DNA of 64,000 bases, taken from positions 1,920,001 to 1,984,000 of the forward strand of contig JBBBDQ010000421.1 in assembly GCA_037127315.1 (NCBI GenBank). Reading direction: 5' to 3'. Shown in pieces: positions 54,004-64,000 of the stretch (within the stretch, counting starts at the first letter, position 1; each line of letters opens with the position of its first letter). A model generated the notes under the pieces. That model was given only the letters and a program-made list of their open reading frames with translations, was not told the DNA's origin and made no database searches. Source of the stretch: Ascarosepion bandense (taxonomy: Eukaryota; Mollusca; Cephalopoda; Sepiida; Sepiidae). The translations under genes were made by a program, and so were the position numbers.

Positions 54004-54042
<39 letters not shown>
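54004..54042. repeat. (TA)n array
   Basis: TA run at the 5' end of the minus-strand Helitron-like element. Confidence 0.9.
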
Positions 54043-54044
<2 letters not shown>

Positions 54045-54109
54045 CGAGCTTAACATGTATTCAAAACTTTCCAATCTGTTTTCTCTTGAAATTACAGAAG
54101 GCAAAACAT

Positions 54110-54300
54110 TTCGTCTGTTTTTCATTTTATTTGAAATTACTACTCGCCATGACTTTTCAGTCGGCTTCGTTACGTTCACGTACGCGCAAATAATATTGGA
54201 AGAGATATTAATCCATCTCCGTCCTTCAGATATTAGATAGGTCATAGGGTTTGTATCTGAAAAAAAAATCATTGTTTTTCTCAAAAAAGCAATATTCACT
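54110..54300 (+). mobile_element. Degenerate S1-related SINE
   Basis: S1-type CACGTACGCGCAAATAATAT and TATTAATCCATCTCCGTCC, then the tail GAAAAAAAAATCATTG shared with 17.47 kb. The tRNA head is unrecognisable. Confidence 0.5.
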
Positions 54301-54529
54301 TGCAAAAAAAAAAAAAAAAATGAAAGTAAAAAAAAAAGAATTATTCTACCTTTCAAAAATATGTTTCGACTTTATAAAGATTTGATAAAACGTAAAAAAG
54401 ACAAAAACAAATCAATTAAATAAAATAAGAAAATATAATAAAATAAAATAAAAACACTAAAACTGAAGAAAAATCTTGAAAATGATGTGAATAAACATGA
54501 ACAAAATTCAAAATAACTATCAATCAGTT

Positions 54530-56415
54530 TTTTTTTCGGCAAACATAAGGGGTTCTAACATTTGCAGTATTCGTACCAATTTCTGCAGTCCTTCATCTTG
54601 GAATGCTCTCCGAACATCATAGCTCACTGTGAAACTAATCTTAATTCTTCAAAATCTATCATTGAATTATCTATTCTTGGTTATTTTTCTCTCTTTTGGA
54701 AAGACTCTAATGTCTATAGACGTGTCCTTGGGGTATCGGTCCGGGAACATCTCCCACTGGCAAGTGTACTTTTCTTGTGTCCACGGACTGTTATTTTATG
54801 AGCCTCTGTCTTTCTCTATACAATTCAGTCTACTATATTTTATGACTTTATCTTTGTGCTTTCTTTTCATGACTATTGCGTGTTTGATAGAATTTCCGAT
54901 AGTATAGATAAGACCCTTTTTTGTAAACCCGTCTGCAAATATCTTTCTGTTCAGCGATTTTAATGCCCACTATGGCCAGTGACAGTGATTAAACTACGTC
55001 AGGTAGTTTAATCACTGTCACTAACCTCTCTAGTATCCAGACGATAAACCTCTTTATTACGTAATTTCTCACACAAATAGTAAGCTTCCCCACGCGTTTC
55101 CCCAGTAAACCTGACGGGCGCATTTCTCTACTTGATCTCTTCCTTACTTCCACCTCTGGATATATCTGTGCGATACAGTTCTGTCCTTTTGGCAACTCCG
55201 ATCATGGTGTACATGGGCATCTCTTTCCGTTCTCACAACAGTCACAAACATCTCTTTAACAGAATTTCTCAGACATCTCTTTAACAGAATTAACGCGTTG
55301 ATTGGGACTCGTTTCGTAACTTCCTTCGTGATGTCACCTGGAATGATATCTTTCATCATACTGTTCAGAAATGGGCTATTTAGGTCTCTTTTTGGGTGAA
55401 CCTGACATCAATTCTTTCGTTCCAGCTCAGAAATACCAAGTAAAACCACGATCATTTCCTTGGTTCTTACCTGTCTGGTCAGCTTCTTTAGCCCACAGGA
55501 ATCACTCCTTCCGGCTATACCAGAGTGACATGTCTGACTGTAACAGTCGTTGCTCGTAATGAGTGCAAGCGTGTCCTCAAAGGAGCAAAATCACAAGAGC
55601 TGATAGAATGAGACACTCTCATAATCACAAATTTGGTTCTACGAATTACTGGCGGCTCTGCAAGTATATGTTGAACAATAGTAAATCCTTAATCCATTTT
55701 GCCCTCAATCAATTTGAATTATTGGCATCTACTGCATATAAGATAGGAAGCTCCTGTTCACTCCAAACTTTAAAACAAATGATTTCTGCTTCCCAGCTTG
55801 TTAAAAATCTCCCTCCGTAGTTCCTGTTTATAAAAACACAGGGTAAGCGCCTGACCCCTCAAATTTTCGTCCTCTTACCTCTTTTCGGCAAAGTAGTCGA
55901 AACCTTCATCAATGATGAGTTGCTTAACTTTCTTTCAGACTAACAATATGGTTTCCGTTTCGTTAGGTCTACCGCGGAAATGTTAATGGCCATCTCTGAA
56001 GTTATCTATCAAGCTTTAGATAAGAATGGCGAAGCCCGTGGAGTGGCTTTAGATATCTCAAAGGCGTTCTACAGAGTTTGGTATGCTGATCTTCTACACA
56101 AACTTGAGAGCTACAGTGTCACGGTACGTATAATCCAGTCGTTTCTAACTAATTGAATAATGAAGCCCGTATTGAACGAGCATGCTTCCAGATCATTTCT
56201 TCGCCCAGGGCTCTATTTTTGGATTTACGCTATTTCTGATCTTCATCAATGATCTCTCTGAACTATGAATTTATGCAGATGACACTACCATTTATTTTTG
56301 TAGTAAATCCAATAGTTCCGAAAAAGTAAACCTGGCAAATACTCTTGAAAAGGATCTCTAATCAGTGGTTAATTGGAACAAGAAATTTTTTGTAAATTTC
56401 CAACGAAATTGGTTG
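54530..56415 (+). pseudogene. LINE-B copy 7: endonuclease and RT, decayed
   Basis: Begins at the endonuclease (FFSANIRG, ILECSPNIIAHCETNLNSSK, LFWKDSNVYRRVLGVSVREH), FSDFNAHYGQ near 54955, then RT remnants: FGKVVETFINDE near 55886, ADLLWPSLKLSIKL-type frame with ISEVIYQALDKNGEARGVAL near 55995, LDISKAFYRVWYADLLHKL (normally FDRVWHAGLL), YADDTTIYFC near 56273 and a NWNKKFFVNF end near 56400. The 3' third and UTR are missing. Contains a 20-bp hairpin (54978-55022). Confidence 0.8.
54978..55022. repeat. Perfect 20-bp inverted repeat, 5-nt loop
   Basis: AGTGACAGTGATTAAACTAC, GTCAG, and its exact complement. Other LINE-B copies do not have it. Confidence 0.95.
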
Positions 56416-56768
56416 TGTTTTTTTTCCCACATGTCTGGGAAACATCTTTTCTGTGTGGTATTTGCTACAAAACATTACACTCTCAAAACTAAGGATTAAC
56501 TGATTGGCTGTAAAGCGTCACCTGATCTAGCGAGCGTGGTGAATACTTAAAAAGATTGTGCCTCGAGCAAAAAGGCAACTGTATCGCCTTTCTCATTTGA
56601 TGAAATCTACCTTTACCAGTTTGGGCGTAGAGGCTATGTTGAAATAAATAAGATTTGAATTATTGAAGGAATAAAACTGTTCTAGGTTAGGCGTTAATTT
56701 CCGAATATTGAAAGCAAGGATAGCAACACAAATATTTATACTCACTTATAAATAATTGTGAAGAATAA

Positions 56769-56771
<3 letters not shown>
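56416..56771. other. No feature recognised
   Basis: No supported gene or repeat. Confidence 0.5.
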
Positions 56772-56854
<83 letters not shown>

Positions 56855-56860
56855 ATAGCA

Positions 56861-56892
<32 letters not shown>
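56772..56892. repeat. (CA)n and (TA)n arrays
   Basis: CA at 56772-56831, TA at 56832-56853 and 56865-56892. Confidence 0.95.
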
Positions 56893-57979
56893 CTTGTTCT
56901 TGCTGCAATATTGATCTAAGCATTTCATTTACTTTACAGCATTAAAAACCCGTCTGTTTGACAACTGTTTCTAAGAAAGAATGAAGCGACAGGGAGAAAT
57001 TCTGGCGAAGAACTGAAAATTTGTTGCGCTTTGGATGATAAAGTTAGTGATCGTCCTGTTAATAAAATTGGCTGAATATGGAGAATCTTTAGCTGTGATG
57101 TCGGCGCACCAGGGTGAAGATTGTGAATGCGAGGAGAGTAAGATAAAAACGATGATTTGTTTTCCCTGTCCGGTTTTCCTATTCATTTTCATTCAGCGAA
57201 TGTCGGTTTGTGGATTGAAAAAGCCAGAAGCTGTAATGTAACGTTCTTTTTCCTATTCGTCCTCGCAGATTAATTTGCTAGAACGTCTGTTAGAGGTTAT
57301 TCTGTTGACAGGTCTGTCGTCTAATGACAACTTTTGGTGACGGGTACACACGACACGTTATCATAATTAAATCTTAGTAGCCGTAGGCAAATAAATAAAG
57401 CAAAATGAAATTTAAGTAAGAAGAAACTAAGAAATTTTAAATTTCAAATTTATTTTTGAAATTATTTTCTTTAAAAACAACTAGTTCCTTTCTTGATATT
57501 AAATTTAGAGTTTAACGTAGAAAAAAATTCCCCGCAAATTTAGGTTAACAAATATTTGCTAAAAGTCAACGTGTAAAATACACTAATCCACAGACAAACA
57601 TGCAAAAATATTTAGAAATATTAATGCTAGTTAATGAGATTAAGTCTAGAAAAGAAGATACTTGTATGCTTACAAGGAAAACATACTTAGAAAAACTAAA
57701 GGAAACTATCTTGTCAGTCTAACTCAATGAAACATTTATCTAATAGGGATTGCTGCCCAAAGACGCAGCTATATATATATGCAAAATTATCACTATACTT
57801 GTTTCGAAAAACCCTCCGCGTATATATGCGGAAGGAAAAAATGGTTGTAAAAAAGAAAGAGCTAAGCACATGAACATCAGCCAAAGCGATTTGGACCGAG
57901 CCAGTACGTAGCCCAAAGAAAAAACCCGAGACGAGTTATCAATAACAAAAAAGTGCTCAATACGTAAGCAGAGCAGAAT
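56893..57979. other. No gene recognised
   Basis: Open frames at 57035-57241 and their antisense have no known domain. Confidence 0.45.
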
Positions 57980-58101
57980 AAGTAAATTAACCTAGTGAGC
58001 CAACAAACCTACCAAGGATCTTCAGGGAGCCAACCTTCCCTGAAGATCCTTTTAGGTGAAACATTGGTAGGTTTGTTGGCTCACTAGGTTAATTTACTTA
58101 T
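57980..58101. repeat. Inverted repeat carrying a minimal hammerhead
   Basis: TAAGTAAATTAACCTAGTGA..AACAAACCTACCAA and its complement TTGGTAGGTTTGTT..TTACTTA enclose GGATCTTCAGGG..CCCTGAAGATCC. The foldback then runs into (TA)n at 58098-58125. Confidence 0.9.
58034..58074 (+). ncRNA. PLE-type minimal hammerhead motif
   Basis: CTGAAGA, TCC-TTTT-AGGT (short stem II), GAAA, then CATTGGT (2-bp stem III AC..GT), A, GG. Both catalytic boxes are intact. Stem I pairing from the local sequence is short. Confidence 0.5.
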
Positions 58102-58261
58102 ATATATATATATATATATATATATAACTTCCGTCGAGTAAATTTGCTATAACTGTTAGTATTTTTTCCATATTTTATTTATATCTCCCATTTTAAAATG
58201 CTTTTAATCCATAAGGCTCACTAGAACAGCTTTATTCCTTAAATAATTCAATATATAAATA

Positions 58262-59462
58262 CTTTCCGTCGACTAATTGTGCAAGGAAGTTATTTAATTT
58301 GGACAGCGTAAGACTGAAGATCAACATCCGAGGCATATGCGAAACCAGATGGCCTAATAATGGAGATCTCAGTAGCGACACCCACAGGATAATTTATGCA
58401 GGAGGCAAAAAGAACGAAAAAGGGGTGGGGTTAAGACTAAACAAAGAAGAAGAAATGCGTTCTTGGATACTGGCAGCTTTCAGAGAAAGTCCTCTTGGTT
58501 AAACTTCGGGGAAAACCCTTCAATATAGCTATTATAATAATTTATGCGCCGACAGCTCAAAGTTCGGAGGACGAAATAGAAACATTCTATTCATACTGGA
58601 AAGTGCCAGGGCTCAGTGCAAAAGCCAAGAAATTAGGATTATAATGGGGGACTTGAATGCCAAGGTAGGTAAAGATAGGGAAGGAGACACGACCGGTAAC
58701 TTTGGACTAGGGGATCGCAACGAACGAGGAGAAAAATGGGTCCAATGGTGCTCAGCCAATGACCAGGTAATTACTAACACCTGGTTTCAAGAACACCCAC
58801 GACGTATATGGACATGGAGAAGCCCAGGAAGCGATACGAAGAACCAAATAGACTATATAACTATAAACAAGAGATTCAGGAACACAGTGGTCCATTGAAA
58901 AGCATATCCAGGTGCCGACTGCGTAAGTGACTACGTCCCAGTCATATGCAAACTAAGGGTGAAACTCCGAAAACTGAAGAAGCCTAGCACATCACCAAAA
59001 CTGCAATACGACACGCTTGTGAATGACCTCACCCGGCAGAAAGAATACAATAACAGCGTGAGAAAGAAATATGAAGAACAAATTGGAAAAGGGCACCAAA
59101 ATGGGATTCACTAAAGGAAGCGATGGTGACCTCAGCAAACAACATAGCCCCAAAGAATGGCAACGAAAAGGAAATTAATACTGAGCATCAGGAAGAGACA
59201 ACTGAAGTTCCTGGGACACGCAATGAGGAAGGAAAGCCTGGAGAACCTGATACTGACTGGCCAGATAGAAGGAAAGAGAGACAGAGGAAGGCAGCGGATA
59301 ACATATTTGCAGGACCTGACCAGATGGATGACGGAACGGTGGTTGCCAGGAGTAACAAGAGCAAGCATACTGGGAGCCACAAGGGATAGGGAGACGTGGA
59401 GAACCATGATCGCCTACGTCCTGAAAGGACAGGGCACATAGAAGAAGAAGAAGAAGAAGAAG
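58262..59462 (+). pseudogene. LINE-C copy 6: endonuclease joined to 3' end, RT deleted
   Basis: The endonuclease reads INIRGICETRWPNNGDLSS, YAGGKKNEKGVGLRLNKE, IIMGDLNAKVGKDREGDTTG, WTWRSPGSDTKNQIDYITIN and SDYVPVICKLRV, where the catalytic SDH His is Tyr. Stops lie at 58501 and 58897. Near 59150 it jumps to ATKRKLILSIRKRQLKFLGH and runs to the LINE-C C-terminus and (GAA)n. The whole RT palm (about 400 codons by comparison with related LINEs) is missing, making it a non-autonomous deletion derivative. Confidence 0.8.
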
Positions 59463-59884
59463 AAGGAAAGGAAAATGACTTTCTGTTTCTTAACTGCTAT
59501 GACAGCATTAATCAGATAGTATATGCAGTTTATTTGCTGTAATTTTATGTAGACACAAGTATATGTAATATTTTGTGTATACGACATTCCAAATCAACAA
59601 TAAAGCAATAAAACATTATAAAAGATTATGACTTTATTGCTAAGCAAGAAGACAGTTAAGGCATTAGTTTTTCTAGTATATAATCATTTAAATGACCATC
59701 GCAAGTTGCATTCGATACATTCTCATCCTAGTGACCCTTATGGATTACAGTCATTTTAAATCTTGAAGATATGGATAAAATATGCAAAAAACTTAAGTAA
59801 AGATCAAATTTCCTTTTTTTCTAAATCGGTTCGTTTTCTTCTTTAAAATCAATTTTTGTTTTTATCTTTTATATGCCGTGTCTG
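59463..59884. other. No feature recognised
   Basis: No supported gene or repeat. Confidence 0.5.
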
Positions 59885-60270
59885 TTCAAAACGTGGAGGA
59901 TCATGACTCTCTACAACATCCTGTCTTTTATTGCTCTAAGCAACGTTTGCTTTTTTACAATCACTTTTTTACGCTTCTGTCGCCCACTAATATAAACTAT
60001 TTAAAAACTTTACTCGCTATTTTCTTCTGTTTCTCTAGTTTTCAGTATGTCCCGTGAATATTAAATTATCCCAACCTTCTTTCTTTATTTATTGTGTTGC
60101 CCAGAAATTTCAACTCTCTCTGTATGACTGTAAGTGTAAATCTCCTTGCTCATATATTCACTACAGGGTATCTTCAGGACCAGTAGAAACACGCCACTTC
60201 TTCATCAGTGAAGAGACTGTTTGGCATTCACAGCCATATAGGAGATATACATGGCAAAATTTTTTTTTTC
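59885..60270 (-). pseudogene. LINE-D copy 2, decayed RT C-terminal region
   Basis: Minus: LLYGCECQTVSSLMKKW, VLKIPCSEYMSKEI, GDRSVKKVIVKKQTLLRAIK-type frames match the region at 8.55-9.17 kb (VKKQILLRAVKD). Many stops. Confidence 0.5.
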
Positions 60271-60640
60271 TATAGTGGTGAATGTTTCATTTCTTAACTC
60301 ATAAAGAGAAGGAGTTAATGCTTCTAACCATAAATTCTATGAAAATATGTTCAAGTGTCCTACAAAGTGTGTGATTTGCAATGACACAATGATTCTTTGA
60401 ATGGGATTTACACGTTTTCTACAAACGCAATTGTTGTGGATTCTTGTTTAGAAAAATACACAATATAATAATAACAAAAATAGATATGAGAGGAAAAATG
60501 TAAATATATTGAAATAAAGATATACAACCTGTACACGGTTAGTAGATTCAGGACTACTTGTTAGTAGGAGTCAAATATATACAAGAAGTAAGTCGGGGTA
60601 ATAGTCTATATTCTTGCTGACCAACTGATCTGATAAACAC
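60271..60640. other. No feature recognised
   Basis: No supported gene or repeat. Confidence 0.5.
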
Positions 60641-60899
60641 CAACTCTAACAACAACTATATTTAGTTGTCCCTCCCAGTAAGGGCAACATGTGACACATG
60701 GTAAGTTATGACTGGGATTTCCGGGCTATATGGCCCGGCCAAAAAATGGCTGTCTATTTTTGCCCAATCGTGATTATACCCTTCGGCGGAACCACGACTG
60801 GGTTATTGCTCTCTGCTCGGAAGCAGAGAGCGCCCTCTACCCGAAGGCAGAGAGCTGACAGTGTTATAGTTGAAGAGTCTCAGCAACTCTAACAACAAC
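60641..60899. mobile_element. Structured 227-bp insertion with 16-bp TSD
   Basis: CAACTCTAACAACAAC occurs at 60641-60656 and 60884-60899, flanking 227 bp that are markedly GC-richer than the neighbourhood. The insert contains three hairpins: GTTGTCCCT/AGGGCAAC, CCGGGC-TATAT-GGCCCGG and CTCTCTGC-TCGGAA-GCAGAGAG. A (CAA)n tract follows. A TSD this long suggests LINE-mediated retrotransposition. Family unknown. Confidence 0.6.
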
Positions 60900-61302
60900 A
60901 ACAACAACCCATTCTGTGTAGGAAGGATTATTTGTATACCATGGAAGAGTCCATAGAGTGTGTGAAAAGGGGTGAATCTCCAACAGCAATAAAGTAACCC
61001 GATTTTCCGACAACGTATGATATGACACACCTTTTAAACATGACAAATTCATGAAGTAGTATTTTGATTTTACACATGCAGTATTGTGAAGAGCGTATGT
61101 TTGTGCACACTGGTGACGTTAGTGCAACTCCATCGATTTTGCATAACTTCTAAGCCATTTTGTTTAGATTTAACTCAAATTATACATTCCATTCAAAGTG
61201 CAAGTGTCTGCGGTGGTGTCAAGCGTAAGCACCAATCGATATCGATGCAATAAATAATAAGGGTAGCGAAAATAACTTGATCGCTGTGGATCGATGCAAA
61301 AG
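60900..61302. other. No gene recognised
   Basis: May include internal sequence of the Tc1-like element whose TIR lies at 61303. Confidence 0.4.
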
Positions 61303-61330
61303 TTACACCCTTGTGCAAATTAATTGAAAA
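61303..61330 (+). repeat. Tc1-like terminal inverted repeat, solitary
   Basis: TTACACCCTTGTGCAAATTA matches the TIR of the element at 11548-12120. Confidence 0.65.
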
Positions 61331-61380
61331 AAAAAATGAATAATGCATTTCTAGAAGCTTTCTCAAAATAAATATATTTT

Positions 61381-61608
61381 CAAAATAAAATCGTCGGTGA
61401 TGGTGGATTTTATAATATTTAAGTTTAAACTACCTCTCTGAAGATGGCTCATGTGAGCCGAAAGCTTAGAAGAAAACCAATAAATAATTATCCAAATGTT
61501 GGAGAATTTTTGTCTTTATTTTCAACTGAAATTAAAGCAAAAATACGACGTTTAGAACGGCTCATGATTAAACATAATAGACATTCATTATCTCTTATAT
61601 TTAATAGC

Positions 61609-61636
<28 letters not shown>
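61381..61636 (+). mobile_element. PLE terminal repeat, running into (TA)n
   Basis: AAATCGTCGGTGATGGTGGA, the hammerhead-like motif, ACGACGTTTAGAACGGCTCA and a (TA)n end (61612-61636) repeat the structure at 51.5-52.0 kb. A second degenerate motif in opposite orientation lies at 61800-61846, the sequence between them being unassigned. Confidence 0.65.
61435..61470 (+). ncRNA. PLE-type hammerhead-like motif, intact boxes
   Basis: CTCTCTGAAGATGGCTCATG then TGAGCCGAAAGCTTAG: CTGAAGA, stem II GGCTC/GAGCC and GAAA are all intact, the best copy of this subfamily. Stem III and stem I partners are not obvious. Confidence 0.5.
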
Positions 61637-61639
<3 letters not shown>

Positions 61640-61920
61640 GTGTATTTTGGCAGCATTTTTTCATTAATGCCGGTTTCATTGAATAATATAGACAAGTTTT
61701 GTCTATTAATTTTGTGTAGGATCCGTTCATACCATTTGATATACTTGATGGTGATATCGTTGAAAGACAACAAAAAATCACAGTAATTGTTGATTTTTTT
61801 TATCGGGTCTAAGCTTTCGGCTCACATAAGCCATTATCAAAGAATAAATATTAATACACAGTAAACATAGAACATTTAAGTTATTAACAATAAAGAGAAT
61901 TAAATTGAAAATATGTCAAT

Positions 61921-61925
<5 letters not shown>

Positions 61926-61983
<58 letters not shown>
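61926..61983. repeat. (TA)n array
   Basis: Pure TA run. Confidence 0.95.
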
Positions 61984-61987
<4 letters not shown>

Positions 61988-61989
61988 AT

Positions 61990-62590
61990 TATATTTTTAG
62001 AACATGTACAATTTTTTTTATATATCCACTACAAATTGTACATTTTGTTCCGACATTGGACTTACAATGTCTCATCAGGTGGTGTGAAAAGGAATGAAAG
62101 ACCTCTTTTCTTATATCTGGCGAGTTGTGTGTGGGATGTTGGTGGGGGTTAGCGATAAGGGAATAAATCTTGTAAATTGTCTATTAGAATTTTGAAGAAA
62201 ATGGGGTAGGTAGGGGATATAGTTGATTAATGAAAGTGTCGGGAATTTTGTAGACAGATTTAACATTAGAAAATGAGATATAGGTTTTATGGCCGCGTGG
62301 CTAGCCTTTATTCTTTGGGTTTATTAGAGGGGGAGAGTAAGGAGGTGTAAAGGGTTGGAAGGGATGGGATTGAACCTATCTTTAATGTTTATTTGTACAA
62401 CTATAGGATATTTTGTATTTAAGCACAGTTTTTATAATTAATCTAATTTTGTATATTTAACCTAAATTTTGAATTTAGTAAATAACTTTTTTCTATAAAA
62501 CTTAAAAGTAGATTATAGTTTGTGATGTGTAATAGTTAAAATTTGATGTAAGTGTGTTGTTAGTACTATAAAGGTTTATCGTCTCTAGGG
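61990..62590. mobile_element. PLE 3' region with segment A inverted
   Basis: 61995-62405 is segment A on minus, including a family III hammerhead. 62406-62585 is segment B on plus (TTTAAGCACAGTTTTTATAA to ACTATAAAGGTTTATCGTCT). At 52739-53345 the same two segments are colinear, so one locus is rearranged. Confidence 0.6.
62026..62082 (-). ncRNA. Hammerhead ribozyme family III, one core change
   Basis: Minus: CCAC (stem I), CTGATGA, GACATTG..CAATGTC (stem II), GGAAC (expected GAAAC), AAAATGTACAATTTGT (stem III), A, GTGG (stem I). Stem I CCAC/GTGG and the helices are intact. A13 to G should inactivate it. Confidence 0.65.
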
Positions 62591-62618
62591 AATCCCAGTT
62601 TTTTGTGCAGTATCTTTA

Positions 62619-62620
<2 letters not shown>

Positions 62621-62660
<40 letters not shown>
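62621..62660. repeat. (TA)n array
   Basis: Pure TA run. Confidence 0.95.
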
Positions 62661-63046
62661 CAATTATAAGATTTTATTGAACTTTTCAGAAATTATTCGT
62701 TAATAAATAGAATAACATTTTAAACTATTTAAAAAAAATATGAGAAATATTTTAAGTCTGCCAATGAATTAAAACATACATCGATAGGCGCAAATAGACG
62801 CATAATTTTAATGAAATTAACATGGATATATCTATCGCGCGGGTTAATTCACCTTTCTATCTGACAACAATCCCCGCTTAACAGAGATGCACTATCCGAA
62901 ATGTGGAATCCTTTGAAGTCATTTTTATAACTCCTTTATTTAAACTGAATATATTTTCTAAGCAATGCAATATTTTAAATGGACAAATAATTTAGATTTA
63001 TAATTTGATTATCAGTGAAATGACGTGTAATGACTTAAAAAATAAT
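62661..63046. other. No feature recognised
   Basis: No supported gene or repeat. Confidence 0.5.
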
Positions 63047-63302
63047 TCCACAATAAGCAAGGTGGAAATGCCACTATTATGCAGAGGGTTATAGGGGGTG
63101 AAAGTGAGAGAAAAGGACTGAGTATGGGGAAAGATTGAAGAAAGGACAAAAGATAAACGGAAGATAGAAGATGACGATTGACGCATCTTTTAAATTTTTG
63201 ACGATTGTATTTATCAGGGAAGTAAGTAAACTGAAGGGAGTTCCACAGGCGGAAAGTGAGAGAAAAGAAACTGGGGAGTAGAAGCGGCGGTTGCATTTCA
63301 CT
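63047..63302 (-). pseudogene. LINE-B copy 8, extreme C-terminus and 3' UTR
   Basis: Minus: MKCNRRFYSPVSFLSLSA, in another frame FRLWNSLQFTYFPDKYN and KRCVNRHLLSS, then the 3' UTR with CATAATAGTGGCATTTCCAC at about 63060. It is 5'-truncated at about 63302. Confidence 0.75.
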
Positions 63303-63746
63303 AGTTCAACAATAGACAGTAATAAATAGCCACATAATATCCTTTCATGCCTTCATTTTTATTAAAATAGTATTAAGTAAAACTGAAACATATTTTACCA
63401 CTGTCAGAGTTACCAAATTTTTTACTATTAAAAGTGAAGGCACTAAAGTTTAATAGAATACTTTATGTAGCACGAGACTTAAGCAATTTGCAAACCCTGC
63501 TCATCTGGACTGTTTGATTGTATAAAATCATCACATTAATCAAGTCTTTTTTGACGATTCATTAGGTGGGTGTCGGCGACAAAGAAAGCCGTAACAACCA
63601 GCATTTAAACTATTTATACACGAACCAGAAAAATCATTTCATCCTTTTAAATGGATTTCATTTTCCTTACTATTTGCTTTTTTTTCTAATTTTTATTTTC
63701 AGTTTTTCTTTCTACATCTGATGCTCTCTCTTTGCTCATACGAGAA

Positions 63747-63748
<2 letters not shown>
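63303..63748. other. No feature recognised
   Basis: No supported gene or repeat. Confidence 0.5.

Positions 63749-63813
<65 letters not shown>
63749..63813. repeat. (CA)n array
   Basis: Uninterrupted CA run. Confidence 0.95.
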
Positions 63814-63819
<6 letters not shown>

Positions 63820-64000
63820 ATGATTGAAATGAAATATCATACTAAGTATGTAAAATAGAACATGTGAAAACCCGTTAGATGCTGAATTTTTATTTTTTTT
63901 GCTGTAAGTGTTGACGTTTCCTTACCTCACGTGAATATTTTTCAAAATCAAAATGAAAGCTCCAATTAAAAATTAACATGGCAATACATAATTATGAGCA
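63814..64000. other. No feature recognised
   Basis: No supported gene or repeat up to the window end. Confidence 0.5.

Overview
No host protein-coding gene, rRNA or complete tRNA gene is recognisable in this window. It is a repeat-dominated, AT-rich animal nuclear region made almost entirely of old and young transposable elements, many nested, separated by unannotatable A+T-rich DNA. The mixture is several LINE families, at least three Penelope-like elements (PLEs), tRNA-derived SINEs with a long conserved body, Helitron-like, mariner and Tc1 remnants, and very many (TA)n arrays. I infer a cephalopod mollusc, probably an octopus, from this repeat repertoire and not from a host gene, so the assignment is provisional.

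The most interesting layer is RNA. A SINE-like family with a tRNA-type head (box A and box B) is followed directly by a type I hammerhead ribozyme: CTGATGA, a 5-bp stem II, GAAAC, a palindromic stem III, and a stem I that closes over the predicted cleavage site. Eight such ribozymes, one ribozyme half and one head-only copy lie between about 1.4 and 37.7 kb. Two loci (22360-22692 and 37302-37691) are partial head-to-tail multimers with repeat lengths of 300 and 307 nt. This matches the architecture of retrozymes and of small pol III elements whose RNA is self-cleaved and circularised. Other, PLE-type hammerhead motifs with minimal stem III occur at 13.4, 20.2, 32.3, 32.7, 36.7, 51.7-52.2, 53.3, 58.0, 61.4 and 62.0 kb. 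Some sit directly 3' of recognisable PLE coding remnants (RT and GIY-YIG).

Layout: 0-5.3 kb, LINE-C tail, SINE, ribozyme SINE, LINE-B copy 1 and a second LINE-C tail. 7.8-9.2 kb, LINE-B and LINE-D 3' ends on minus. 9.7-12.6 kb, ribozyme SINEs, a tRNA-like sequence and a Tc1 remnant among TA arrays. 13.4-15.0 kb, PLE-2 (minus) with a SINE inside and a Helitron-like element beside it. 16.5-20.9 kb, SINEs, an LTR-like promoter stretch and PLE-1. 21-24.3 kb, palindrome, TA arrays and ribozyme SINEs. 24.3-29.2 kb, a decayed LINE-B copy split by a 2.4-kb insertion. 29.2-30.4 kb, dead mariner. 30.7-31.5 kb, LINE-C fragments. 32.3-36.7 kb, LINE-A with an inverted 5' part, an internal LINE-B insertion and duplicated ribozyme flanks. 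36.8-39.5 kb, SINE, ribozyme dimer and tandemly duplicated SINEs. 39.9-40.6 kb, a 183-bp tandem repeat. 42.1-43.4 kb, LINE-C with a twin-priming inversion. 43.9-46.2 kb, a GIY-YIG remnant and a Helitron-like element. 49-56.4 kb, LINE-B remnants and a cluster of PLE ends and palindromes. 57.9-64 kb, ribozyme foldback, LINE-C deletion derivative, LINE-D, a structured 227-bp insertion, PLE ends and a LINE-B tail.

Family letters (LINE-A to D, SINE S1, S7, S8) are my own labels for this window. Nearly every coding remnant is frameshifted, truncated or stopped, so no autonomous element here looks competent. The longest open frames are LINE-A (35352-36638), LINE-B (about 33719-34798) and LINE-C (42501-43313).
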